NCBI RefSeq assembly: GCF_010015445.1
Contig: NC_053126.1
Span: 16,942,169 to 17,006,168, forward strand
DNA from: Perca fluviatilis
Lineage: Eukaryota; Chordata; Actinopteri; Perciformes; Percidae
Length of the DNA stretch: 64,000 nucleotides
Direction: 5' to 3'
In this document: positions 43,684 through 64,000 of the stretch, in pieces
How positions within the stretch are numbered: the first letter of the stretch is position 1
Layout of the letters: each line of letters begins with the position of its first letter
The notes under the pieces: model-generated
Told to the model about the DNA's origin: nothing
Seen by the model: only the letters and a program-made list of their open reading frames with translations
Database searches by the model: none
Translations under genes and position numbers: made by a program

Positions 43684-44304
43684 AGCATTTCCATGCTTTG
43701 GAAAATTAATTCAGATGTATGAGTCGTTTAAATCAAATTATATTAATTTCCTTATTATTCATTCCTGGTAATATGCAAACATAATAGTTAATTTGTATTG
43801 CTTCTCATCACTCTAAACCCTTTGTGGGGCTGTTGGTTTTAAACATCTACCACAGGTCTCTGTTAGCCTCTGGGATGAGTTCAGGTCCTCTGGAGTATCA
43901 CAGTCTTGTTGAATTTCATTAACTGTCCATGTTTGTCATGCACATACTCTTTTTAGATCAGTGTGGAGTTGTACAGTTTCAGGGGCTGCTAGATTTTCTC
44001 ACTCTGTGTTAGGCACCAAGCTTCCTTGTAGGGTACAGCTGGAGATACAGTAAGTTGAAGATAAGCTTCTACGGTAAACAAAGAGGTTTCAGGTCTGGCT
44101 GCTGGAGTCCCAGCTTTAAACTAAAACTAACTTCTTATCAACTGCTTTAAGTGGTGAAGGTCGTTTAACTGTGAGCCGATTCAACAGGGTGTTACCTGAT
44201 CTAACTGAGGTGGTCCCGAAATATTCACACAACTCCCTTGTTATTGTATTAAATCAAATTTAGTTGTCTTGGCCTGTGAGATATATATAGCCCACGCTGA
44301 GTTT

Positions 44305-44660
44305 TTTTATTTAACCAGGTATGTCGATTGAGAACAAATTAACATTTGTATTCTGGCCAAGACAAAGCATAAACGTTCAAGACAAAATTGAGTTACACAT
44401 TAAATACGCAAAATATAAACATACAAAATACAGTAACGAGTCCACCAAAAATACAGACCAAATATAGAGTCATTAAACAGTTTGTGCAATGTGATGTCTA
44501 AGTAGTATAGCAGTAACACAATACATTGCAATAGTCCAAGTAAAAATAGAGCTTTTTCCTCAAGATTAGAGACACAAACACAGCTCTGAACTGAGACATG
44601 ACACAGATTTACTAAGTGAACCTTATTTTTCCACAGAAGTGAAGACAAGCCTTTACTATC
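44305..44660 (-). repeat. Dispersed repeat, probably a retroelement 3' part
   Basis: TTTTTTTATTTAACCAGGTA followed by GTCGATTGAGAACAAATT is a fish interspersed-repeat end that I recognise in reverse orientation. The following A-rich stretch (about 44330-44480) belongs with it. The family is not determined. Confidence 0.45.
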
Positions 44661-46601
44661 TGTTGTGAGCTAAAACAGGCCCGTTACCAACCCTGAGAAC
44701 AGAGATGCCGTAGCTAAGGGGACTTGGCCATGTGCACAGCCGCGAAAGTACCAAGTATGTAGTAAATAATTCACCTGCGCAGAATGACTAAATAATTCAA
44801 GTGCTGAATTAGCCATGCATGTAATAATGTTTCACCTGTACAGCAAAAAGGAGGAAAACTTTGTTCTAGGCAGAGGTCATATTCAGTCGGCTGTTTGTCA
44901 ACACACTGAGATTAAAGTAATTGTATATCTTTGTTCCTGTGTACTCTTAACACATCTCACCTCTTCTTCATATTGATTTCCTGTGCAGGATATTGCTGCC
45001 CGTAGAAAAGCATGGGGATTGTGCTGATAAAATAAGCAAGCACAATTTTCTAGGACCTGCTTTCGCCTGGCAATATATCAGGCTTTGTTGAGGAAGACGA
45101 GAAGCGGTGCAGACAGGCAGTAAGATGGTGAATACGGATATTGCTTCTGGTGGTGGTTACTTCTTGCACAGAGATAAATAAACGCATCCAGTTCCATTAA
45201 ACTAGTTTGATGTGCACAGCTTTTGAGAGGTGTTGTTGCACTTTTTTGACAGAAAACAGCCCACTGCCTAGAGATATGGAGCAGGATGTTTTTCATGTTG
45301 GTCTACAGTTTCATCCAGACGTACATTTGCAATTGAGCTCTATAAATATACCACATGCACACGGCCCGCTGTTAGGAGGCCATTTATACTTTCATGAGCT
45401 ATTCATATCTCTGGCACTTGATCCTGTCATTTAGTAAACACTGTTATGACAGCGAGGGAGCCTGGCAATAGACCCAATACAAATCTGTCAGTCCAGACTC
45501 AAACCACAGAGACTAAAAGGTTAAGTCTTCATTGTAAAATCCCACCGAGTGCTGACAGCCTGAGCTAAAGAACGGAGGAAAACATGAGAAAAGGCATGAG
45601 CTGCTCCACCCTCCTAGGCTGGGTCCGTCAGCCATGACCACCCTCAACCACTGACTTTGCCTGTCACAGCAGCCCCACCCACCCACCATGCCTGCCCCTC
45701 CGCTAGCTGTGACACTTGATCTCAGGTTCAGCTGCGACAGATATTTCTGCTGTCTCTCTGTGTGTTTTTTAATGTCGTAAGGGCTGGTTTGGTGTGACAG
45801 CCTGTCACATGTCACTAGGGTCAATTCAGATGACTGCCGCTTTACTGATGCTCAGTTGCACTTCACTCTTTGGCCTGCGGAGTATTTTCTTCCTTGTAAG
45901 ATGGGCAGAAAGAGAGATAGAGAGCTCAATTTTATTTTTGTTGAAGAGCAATATGTGTGGAAGCCATGTGTTTAAGTCACACAGCTTCCATTTTTGCCAG
46001 AGCAGCCAGAAATGAAAAGACTTATTAGAGAAATGCTCTAATTACTCTTTAATCATAGATGTAACTCTGAATCCAAATCAACTTTGGCAACTTGTTATGT
46101 CACCTTGCATTAATGTCGGCTCTGCGGTAAAAGACGTTTATTTTAGTGCTTTGTTTCCTTCTCAGTTTTTGTTCTCCTCACACAAATGAAAGTGTATTGC
46201 TTTGTAGTTTGTTCAGCTTCTTAATTTAACCCCGGTCGGAAGCACAGTGTGCTATATAAAGATCAAAAGCATAGTTTTGCAATTAATGCACAGATGGGCC
46301 TCAGATGCCTGTAAGAACTACACAAGACACATGCCTTAAGTGCAAATGATTTATGTTTAGTTCATCTGGCTGGGTGAATTGCCAGATCTGTTGCTTATTC
46401 ATTTGTTTCCCACATGCCTCCACCCATTCCCTAGAATGACTATGTGGTCATGGGTTCCTGCTCATCATTATGAAATCCCATTTAAGGGAACTACAGCTAC
46501 TGTATATTGAGATTGATATCATATTGGCAGCATTAAGTAAGTCTGATCTAGATGGCATTTATAAAAAAAAGAAGTCTGATTTCCTTTGTATGTTTTCTTC
46601 C

Positions 46602-47137
46602 TACAGTACAGGCCAAAAGTTTGGACACACCTTCTCATTCAATGCGTTTCCTTTTATTTTCATGACTATTTACATTGTAGATTCTCACTGAAGGCATCAC
46701 AACTATGAATGAACACATATGGAATTATGTACTTAACAAAAAAGTGTGAAATAACTGAAAAGATGTCTTATATTTTAGATTCTTCAAAGTAGCCACCCTT
46801 TGCTTTTTTATTAATAAGGGAAAAAAATCCACTAATTAACCCTGACAAGGCACACCTGTGAAGTGAAAACCATTTCAGGTGACTACCTCATGAAGCTCAT
46901 TGAGAGAACACCAAGGGTTTGCAGTGCTATCAAAAAAGCAAAGGGTGGCTACTTTGAGGGATCTAAAATATAAGACATGTTTTCAGTTATTTCACACTTT
47001 TTTGTTAAGTACATAATTCCATATGTGTTCATTCATAGTTTTGATGCCTTCAGTGGGAATCTACAATGTAAATAGTCATGAAAATAAAGAAACACATTGA
47101 ATGAGAAGGTGTGTCGAAACTTTTGGCCTGTGCTGTA
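46602..47137. mobile_element. Tc1-type MITE with about 205-bp inverted repeats
   Basis: The left arm 46602-46810 and right arm 46931-47137 are reverse complements over about 205 bp with roughly a dozen differences. They start with TACAGTACAGGCCAAAAGTT and, on the other strand, TACAGCACAGGCCAAAAGTT. The flank is TA and the loop is about 120 bp with no frame. The element can fold into a very long hairpin. It lies in rhbdf1 intron 1. Confidence 0.85.
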
Positions 47138-50100
47138 TATTGAGAAGAGGCTTTACCAAGAATGTTTCTAGTTATATTAGTGAGAGAATAACAGGGAGAG
47201 TGATTGTCTGAATAGCCTAGTTTCCCTCCATTGTTTCCAGTGTCAAGCCTTGCCTATGCATGGAGTGAAACATAAGAAAACAATGGATAGTAGGAACATT
47301 TATAGTGAATGACTAACTGTTAGAGCATGGGGAAAACCAAACATAATATGTTTGTGCCATTAGGTTTTCAGGAAGACAGCAATCTGTTAATCAATCTGAA
47401 ACCTGCATACATTACATAGAATTGTATCAACGGCACTCAATATCAAAAAGCTTGCTAATACATGGAAAAGTGTTTAGATAACAACACAATAATTATTTGA
47501 GCCAAAGTGGTCAAACGGTTGACCCATAGTGGAGAAAGAAGCAGAAGCAACATGCAGGAAGAAAAGAAGGATGGAAAAGGGAAAGGAGAAAAGAAGGCCT
47601 GGGGCGAGGAAGCGCTGCAGCTCTCAAGAATGAGGTATCCGGCCTTCTTACTACCAGATGAATGAGGTCATCCATCATGGCGCCTGCCTGTGCATGCTAG
47701 GCAACAATTCTTCCTGTCCACTGTCCGCCCTGACTTTATATTCCCTGTTGGGAGCAAGCAGGGCCCTGCTTGGCCAGCCACCTGAGGCTTTGTCAGCCTC
47801 AGTGACACGGCTCTGTCAGCCACCCTCAGTGTGGCTGCAGCTAGCCTGCCTCCTGTAGAGTAGCGCATAGCAGTAGAGTACACAGAGTACCCGGAAACCA
47901 GCCAGCTCCTGTCCGTAATGGTTAGACTTCATGTGGTTTCATTCTCTGCCATTTCAGCTTGGTTCAGTTTCAGCCAGAGATCTTGAGGAATGTGGGTATG
48001 GCATGCACTGAGATTCGAAAGGGCCCTGGATATACGTAGAAGATTTCAAGAATGTACAAATATTTTATCTTAGAAATGTTTAATCCATAAATTATTTTTC
48101 TAAAATGCATGCTATGTTAAGTCATGTGTCGATTTTAGATTATACATGTTTAGTTTAAATAGCTCTCTAAATTTCTCTTCATGTACCACAATAAATTCAA
48201 GACTGAACATTTTAAACAAGGCATCTGCAAAAAAAGATTCAATATAGAAGAGGCCATGACCAGATTACTGTAATATTTTATTTATGATGAATGTGAATGT
48301 AACAGGAGGGCAATGCTCTCTTGCAAGCCTCTGCACATATTTGAAGCGTGAGAGTGGTCAGAGAAAACTGGTTATGTTGTGCACAATGAACAAGCACAAA
48401 ATGAAACAGTAGCACGGCCCCCATCCTCACTTAGATTTTTTTACTTCGGCTTGAATATGTTCAAGGTGGCTTTGTGCCTATAACCCAGTGCCTTTTTCTG
48501 CATGACTGGAGACCATTACCAAGTGATTATATTAAATGATGGCATGGAAAACATCATTGAGCTTGAGTTTGTATGCAGAAGGTAATACAATAGATTGCAG
48601 CTACCCAGACAGAGAAAAAGAGTGCTGGTTATGCCTGTCAACCCGTCATTATGGCCTGCTGGATGTCCCTGCACCTGGAGCGATGTCAGTTTGTCCTCTG
48701 TGTTTTGTCTGCCTGTCTGTTTTCCCCTGCCTAATGGAGAGAAGAAGTGTTGTAAAGAAGCAATGTCAGCCCCAGAATTAAAAACAATCCATGCAGGGTT
48801 TCCATGGGTCTTGTAATTGAGTAGGAAGTGTTAGATTCTCACAAGGAGCAAAATCGACAGCAGGAAGCCAATCTTGTGAGGCGCATTACAAAGTTATGGG
48901 TGTGGGTGTTTTCCCTCTTCAGATGTGTATCGTGAAATAAAAACAAATCTTTTTGAAAAACTAGATTAAATCATTGTGGTCTAAAGAATGTGAACCTGAA
49001 ATCAGTGCTGGGAATGTAAACACTGTAGGAAACTATTACACGCTTTGAATTGTTGCCATACTGTACGACATTTCAACCAAAAAAACACGCAATTACCTTG
49101 ACAGTAAGATAAGACATTGTGGTGCATTAGCTAAGCAGTTGGTCAGGTTGAATGAATTCAATAGAATAGTCTTGTCTCACTAAGCCATTATATTACAACT
49201 GATTTTCTTTAACCGTCAAACTTGACCATGAACAGATAACTGCCAAGGGAGGGCTAATCCTCCAGCCTGGATAATTGCCAAACACAAAATTCAATCAACT
49301 CTCCTTCCCCCAAGGATATTTGTTCTTCAGAAGTACTCTCTGCCTATGAAGAACTGTCTTATTCAGACAGGCACCAACCTTGAGTCTCTCCTTCTCTGTG
49401 CAGTGATTTCTAATCATCACTCAATGGGGGATGAGAGATATTTTGAGTGCTCCCTCAAAGTGAGAAATGAGTCGGCGCTCATAGCCACGCTTGCGTATGA
49501 CCAATGACTATGCCAACTGTTCCAGCTAAACTCCTCCTGAGACACTAGTTGCAAGGCCCATGCCAGTTTAGTTGCCATGTTGACTTTGGAGGAGAACGAG
49601 AGAGAAAGAGAGAGACAGACTTCTGAGGCACTTGGCTTGGCTGTCTGTCAAACGTTGGAGGTTTACCTTGGGCTGTGACCAAATGCTCTTACAACCCACT
49701 GATCAGTGAGCTAATGGAAAACCATAACAATAGCAGCATGGCATTTGATGCATCATGTTTTGCTGGCATCTTCTGCAAGGCTACTTTTAGATGTATATGT
49801 GTTCATTTGTATTTGGCATGATCAGAAAACCGTTTTTGCTGCTGTGGGAGATACAGATGTTTAGTACTCACTGTCATTTAAAGCTATGAAATATTCCAGC
49901 CACCCTCTCACTTTATTTACATAGTTTGGAGTTTTTTTTTAAAGTTTGTGTGGGTTTAATCTGGCTAGCAAGTAGACAGCAGGCATAAAGAAACTATGAA
50001 GCTCTAATTGCCTGTAAATTAGACCACATGCATACAAGGAAGAGAGGAGTGAGAGACCGTAGGCAGGAAAAAAGCCTAAGCAGGAGGAGAAGCGCAGCAC

Positions 50101-52167
50101 AGGAACATTGAGATTTGTTTAGTTTGCTTCTGCCCGTCCCTCCTTCGTTCTCTGGCGGCAGAGCAGCATCAACACAGCATTCAGGGCAAACTTAGTTAAA
50201 TCAGGAGGTGCCAAAGCTTAAGCAATCAAACAATGTTTAGCATGGAGGAAAATTAGGTTCCCTTGCTGTCTGCTTTTAGTTCAGTCCCAGTCATTTCAAA
50301 TATGTTACCCTGAAGCAGATGCCTCATCCCTTTACTGATCTGCTCTATATCAGGAGCCCCGCTGTTTGAACTAATGGTGAAAGTAATCAAATGTTAGGGT
50401 GTTTTAGCCTGAGGCAAGAGAAAGGGCTGTTGTGCACAAGCTGAGATAATGGATTTGCAGTTCCCTAATGTTAGTAGCTGGCCCATGAGAGAGAGGAAGT
50501 CTGTGATGAGTCTTCTCTGTGACTCAGTATTTACAGCCTTTCTTTAGTAATACAAGTAGAGCATAGTGAAACAGAATATGTCAAATATCAGTTTGCACTC
50601 TGTTTACTGGTCCTCATCCACCTATCACTCTCGTTTTCCCACACTCGGCAGTCTCTGACTCTATACCAGCCGGTTTTGATCCAGTCTGCCTTGCTAATCT
50701 GGTATCACAGTCCAGACCATGTCACTGGAGGTCAGACAACATTCAATGTAAAAGCCTAGTAGGTGCAAAAGGCCAAAAACCTTCCAGACTGACAGTGAAG
50801 GAAATATGAAACCACTATAACATACAATGCACACAGCTGTTTTATAAACATACCATCAGGGTTTTCTGCCTCTTGTAGCATGCTCAATACTGTTTTTGTG
50901 GTAGAAATGTCAGCATATGATATAGTAACTATACCAGTGTCCTTCTGGGAACTGGTAGATTAAAAAATGCCTGTCAGTGAGAGCTAGACCGTGTTTGAAT
51001 ATTAACACATTGGTGATGACCCCAGCTGCCCTCAGTCTGAGGTTTTCCTTGCGTCTCTGCTGAGATCCACTGACAACACTTCCCATCACCACTTGGGCTA
51101 AAACAGAAGCTTGTGGTGCGTTGCGATGGGAAGCAGATGTGGTCACTAGAAGCCGTGGACTTTTTTTCAAGGAGCTGCATCTGTAACAAGAAAAGTGAGG
51201 ACATGACCTGCTGAAAAGCTCAAAGCCCCTGATGTGACATTAAGACTGAGTGTGTAACGATTCCATCTTGTGAAACAGAAATAATAAAAAAATGAGAAAG
51301 GGATTCTTCAAATTAATTTGGTTTTGTCACAGCTCCATAGTTGAGGAGACACTCTCGTTTGCAAGTTTACACATTTGAGCTTTGCAGAAAGGTGGTCATT
51401 ATTTTGCACCTTCCTCATGGCTGCAGAATGAATGATTGCTTTAATCAATGATACATGCATAAATATGCATACACACACTTGATCATTTGAAGTGCAAATG
51501 ATGCCTGAGTAAGGGGTAAAGGAATTCAGTTTTCCATGGGAATAATGGGAATTAAGTAAATGACAGGAAATGAACCACCAGGCCCTGAGAAATGAGGTTA
51601 GATGGTGGGACAATAAAATGAGGTCCTGGTGATAACAAGGCTGCAGCTACAGGCAGGCTGTCTGATGTTTAGGTGGTTTACTGTGCACCTCCTTTGGTCC
51701 ACAGGCCTCGTCGTGGGAATGCATACTCAGTCATTAGTCTCTGATGGATGTCTGCTGGATGCAGAGCAACTTTTAACCACAAAGAGGGATTACATTTGAT
51801 TTTAACTGTAGAATGAAGGGATTATTTTTAAGATTGCAAACCTCCCCACTATCCAGTACACATATTTATGGCTTTTTTAAATGGCTCTGTGAACTGTTTT
51901 GGGGAAGGGGTAAAACAGCTGCAGGCTGTTTTTTAGTGGTTTTCCCTTAACTATCCAATGAACAGAAATATGTGAACGCCCATGCCTGCATCAAATAAGG
52001 GGCCTTAGCACCCTCTTGTGAAACAATTTTGCAGCACAAAATCTTTGTAACCATCATGTTTATAACTGCAAACAATGCCCTTAAATTTTGATTATGTGTT
52101 GTTACTCAATATTACATGTGATTCATTGAGACTCATGATAATGTCTTCTCCGTCTCTATCTGTGTAG

Positions 52168-60476
<8,309 letters not shown>

Positions 60477-61087
60477 AGTGTGGACAGTTTGAGCACAACA
60501 GGATGGCATCATGTCAAAAGATGTGGAGTAACAGATGATGCCAGTCTGTCTCCACTCTGCCTCAGTGTGACTGGGGGACTGCCCCTTTCTCTGTAAACAA
60601 TGACAATATACTTGTGTTTTTTTTACTGTCAGTATGAATACCTATGCCACTCATCTTAAACACTTCTTTTAATCACCTTCCTGTTACCGGCAGTCATTGT
60701 CACTCCTTCACTGTGCATTGAAACAAAAGCACTTCTGAACCTTATCAAAATTCCCAGCTGCCCTTAACATGTAAGGCAGGAATTAGAGCCAGCACTGGTA
60801 CAGAGAGAAGGATTTGTTTTTTACATTCACACTCGAAACATAGGTTTTATTATTCAGGCAACCTCATACAGAAGCAGGGACAAAAATCCAATAGTGATAC
60901 CGTTGGTGCCTTGTTGATAAATGTACCAACTACTGCCATATTTTTGTTACATTATGCTGAGCACTCGAATGTTTTCTTTTATTTGTGTATTGCTTCTTAA
61001 GAAGTGATGATTGTTTTGAACATGGTAGTGTTTTAGCTACCTGTCTACTCACATGTAACTGAAAACAACAGTAAAAAAATTAAAAAA

Positions 61088-61093
61088 ATTAAA
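61088..61093 (+). promoter_or_regulatory. Possible rhbdf1 polyadenylation signal (ATTAAA)
   Basis: ATTAAA sits 612 bp after the rhbdf1 stop and is followed by a GT-rich stretch (GTGGTCTGTGACTTTCTC). About 58 bp further right, TTTATT at 61151-61156 is an AATAAA on the minus strand, a possible end for the aanat transcript. The two 3' ends would nearly meet. Confidence 0.5.
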
Positions 61094-61693
61094 GTGGTCT
61101 GTGACTTTCTCTCAAGTACCAGAAAATGCCAGTTGAAGGATGTTGTATAGTTTATTCAAATTATGCAACAAAGAAACACCAAATATCTCCTACAAATATT
61201 AAATTGACAATCCAAGTTAAAAACGCTTGGATGCTAGTGGCTGCATGATCAGTATGTACAAACTTGAATTCATCACACCTTTTGATTTATATGGTTTACA
61301 AAAATAGAATAGTATTTACATCACAACTCTAGATGTAATGCTCAAAATTTACATTTATATAATATTACAATCAATTGCCTCGATTACATTACAAATAGTA
61401 AATTGTGAGTGATTTGACAAATAACAATTATGGAGAAACAACAGAAGCTCAAAAAGCCACAATTCTTATGGTGACCCAGAGTATAATTTGATGTCTGATA
61501 AGTCAATATAACTGCAAAGCCACTGGTTCCTCTTTTTGAATGAATCCACTCTGGTCCCCTCTGTCCTCACACAGTAGGATACTGTGGGGTGCTGGCATTA
61601 GGAGGTCAAGACCTTGTTGCCAATACAGAACTCAGTCCCCTGGTGCATACTGGCCCTGCACCCTTATCTGTCCCTCTGTTGGCTCTGTTTTGA

Positions 61694-62052
61694 TAAAGGT
61701 CCCATGGCATGAAAATTATGAGGTTTTTTAACATTAATATGAGTTCCCCCAGCTTGCCTATGGTCCCCCAGTGGCTAGAAATGGCGATAGGTGTAAACTG
61801 AGCCCTGGGTATCTACTCTGCCTTTGAGAAAATGAAAGCTCAGATGGGCCGATCTGGAATCTTGCTCCTTGAGGTCATAAGGGGCAAGGTTACCTCCCCT
61901 TTCTCTGCTTTACCTGCCCAGAGAATTTGGCCAACCCATGAGAGAGAGACATGATGGCTTTCAAACGAGCAAAGTGGCAGTTGGTCAAGGCCACACCCCC
62001 ACTCTCCACCTTATAAAAGCATCCAAAGAGCACCATGTCATGGGACCTTTAA
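61694..62052. mobile_element. Internally deleted MITE with AAAGGTCCCATG ends
   Basis: The left end is TAAAGGTCCCATGGCATG; the reverse complement of the right end is TTAAAGGTCCCATGACATG. The middle (GGTAAAC, TGAGCCCTGGGTATC, AATTTGGCCAACCC) is that of a high-copy fish element; compared with what I remember of longer copies this one appears to lack part of its right half. The right flank shows TTAA and the left has ATAA. It lies in the probable aanat 3' UTR or just beyond. Confidence 0.65.
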
Positions 62053-62123
62053 TCTTACATTATCTGCCCTGAGTCCATGTTAGAGGTGAGTAAGTGGAGT
62101 AGAATAGGGCAGGGGCTCATGGA

Positions 62124-63230
<1,107 letters not shown>

Positions 63231-63412
63231 CTATAAATGATGCAGTCAAAGTAACCCTGGCAACACAGCTTTTTGTGTTCTGTTTGTCCAACAGCGCTAA
63301 CTGTAATGTAACTCAATAGGCAAGATGCTGACCTTTTTGTCCCTCCTGCAGTCTCCTCCTCTTCTTTCTCTCTGATCTCATACTGTAAAGTGGTCGTCTA
63401 AAAGTAGGATAA

Positions 63413-63772
63413 CACGTGTGCACATGTCTCCAAAGTCTCTAAATCCCCTGCTTTTAAATAACAGTCACATCACCAACAACATCCCAGTTCAGAGCGAGAA
63501 AAATCTGTACAGTTGCAGCTTTTCATTGTGCACATTTTAATTAGACACTAATTTTGATTAACAGCAGCTAAGGGTGTTGACAGCAATCATTTGTATATTT
63601 CCCACACCTTCATCATAAGAGAAAATCTTTGGTATTTTTGATATTCACTGTGTGATTAGTATGTTGTGACGATGTTCTTATGACAGATTGGATGAGAATT
63701 AGGCAGACTAATTATATCAATATTAACCTTCAACAGGAAAAGATGTTGAGATGTGATGACAGATTAGGATTA
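63413..63772 (-). promoter_or_regulatory. aanat upstream E-box and OTX/CRX-type (TAATC) motif cluster
   Basis: A perfect palindromic E-box CACGTG lies at 63413-63418, 234 bp before the ATG. On the coding-strand direction, TAATC (GATTA on the plus strand) occurs at 63556-63560, 63654-63658, 63762-63766 and 63768-63772. Fish aanat2 is driven in pineal cells by CLOCK:BMAL at an E-box together with OTX5 at TAATC sites. A TATTTAAA on the minus strand (63452-63459) may act as a TATA-like element. Motifs are directly seen; function is inferred. Confidence 0.55.
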
Positions 63773-64000
63773 GTTTTTACCTGGCCTACCCAAATAGGCC
63801 CATCATCCTCATTCACCCCTAGCCGTACACGACAGACACTAGCCAGGATGTCCTGATACTATGCCACAATAGCCTACTGTAGCCTATCAGACAAGGTATT
63901 CACAGCAAGTAACATTTTAAAACCAATGATGATAATTGGGGTTGTGTTTATTAATGAAGCCTCAGCCTTCAAATAAAAACAAAAAATGTACAATGCCATT

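Larger units (their letters stand above)
32309..52167 (+). other. rhbdf1 intron 1 (about 19.9 kb)
   Basis: I see no coding exon inside it. It holds TG repeats (33663-33687), a TTAA-flanked element (37914-39195), a SINE (43304-43669), a dispersed repeat (44305-44660) and a Tc1-type MITE (46602-47137). The remainder is unassigned single-copy-looking sequence, and a long first intron of a developmental gene may contain enhancers. The extent depends on the first-exon call. Confidence 0.5.

Noticed and set aside
45513..45824. 103-codon minus-strand frame
   Set aside because: No recognisable domain, no start context and no neighbouring exons; consistent with chance in rhbdf1 intron 1.

Overview
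The window is nuclear DNA of a ray-finned (teleost) fish. The genes have many small GT-AG introns, their products read as vertebrate orthologues, and the intergenic and intronic DNA is filled with fish-type repeats: a Tc1-like element, Tc1 and TTAA-flanked MITEs, tRNA-derived SINEs, 5'-truncated non-LTR retrotransposons and long TA, TG and CTAT microsatellites. All identifications come from reading the translation and splice phases against remembered vertebrate families; no search was run.

Four protein-coding genes are supported. (1) nprl3 (GATOR1 subunit) lies on the + strand, 2602-18777, with 13 coding exons whose phases join into 585 codons. (2) mpg (alkyladenine DNA glycosylase) lies on the - strand, 19480-21267, with 3 exons and 305 codons, tail-to-tail with nprl3. 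(3) rhbdf1 (iRhom1, a catalytically dead rhomboid) lies on the + strand. It has a probable non-coding first exon ending at 32308, a 19.9-kb first intron, and coding exons from 52196 to 60476; it encodes 859 residues, or 895 with a cassette exon. (4) An aanat gene (arylalkylamine N-acetyltransferase, probably the pineal aanat2 paralogue) lies on the - strand, 62124-63179, with 3 exons and 208 codons, tail-to-tail with rhbdf1.

Layout: 1-2600 is repeat-rich 5' flank of nprl3. 2798-9791 is nprl3 intron 1, a mosaic of transposons and TA microsatellites. 10720-12836 (intron 3) holds an L1-type reverse-transcriptase relic. 12912-14157 (intron 4) holds a compact KLF/GATA/NF-E2 motif cluster. 21.3-31.8 kb is intergenic DNA with LINE fragments and no gene seen. 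32.3-52.2 kb is rhbdf1 intron 1. 60.5-62.1 kb is the shared 3' region of rhbdf1 and aanat, and 63.2-64 kb is the aanat 5' flank.

The genes are not a pathway. Their association is positional: NPRL3-MPG-RHBDF1 is the vertebrate neighbourhood that carries alpha-globin genes and their distal enhancers, and AANAT lies next to an iRhom gene in vertebrates. No globin gene is present in this window. The signals most worth following are the erythroid-type motif cluster in nprl3 intron 4, the phase-symmetric cassette exon of rhbdf1 with a triple tandem acceptor, and the E-box plus TAATC motifs upstream of aanat. I found no convincing new multi-gene system.
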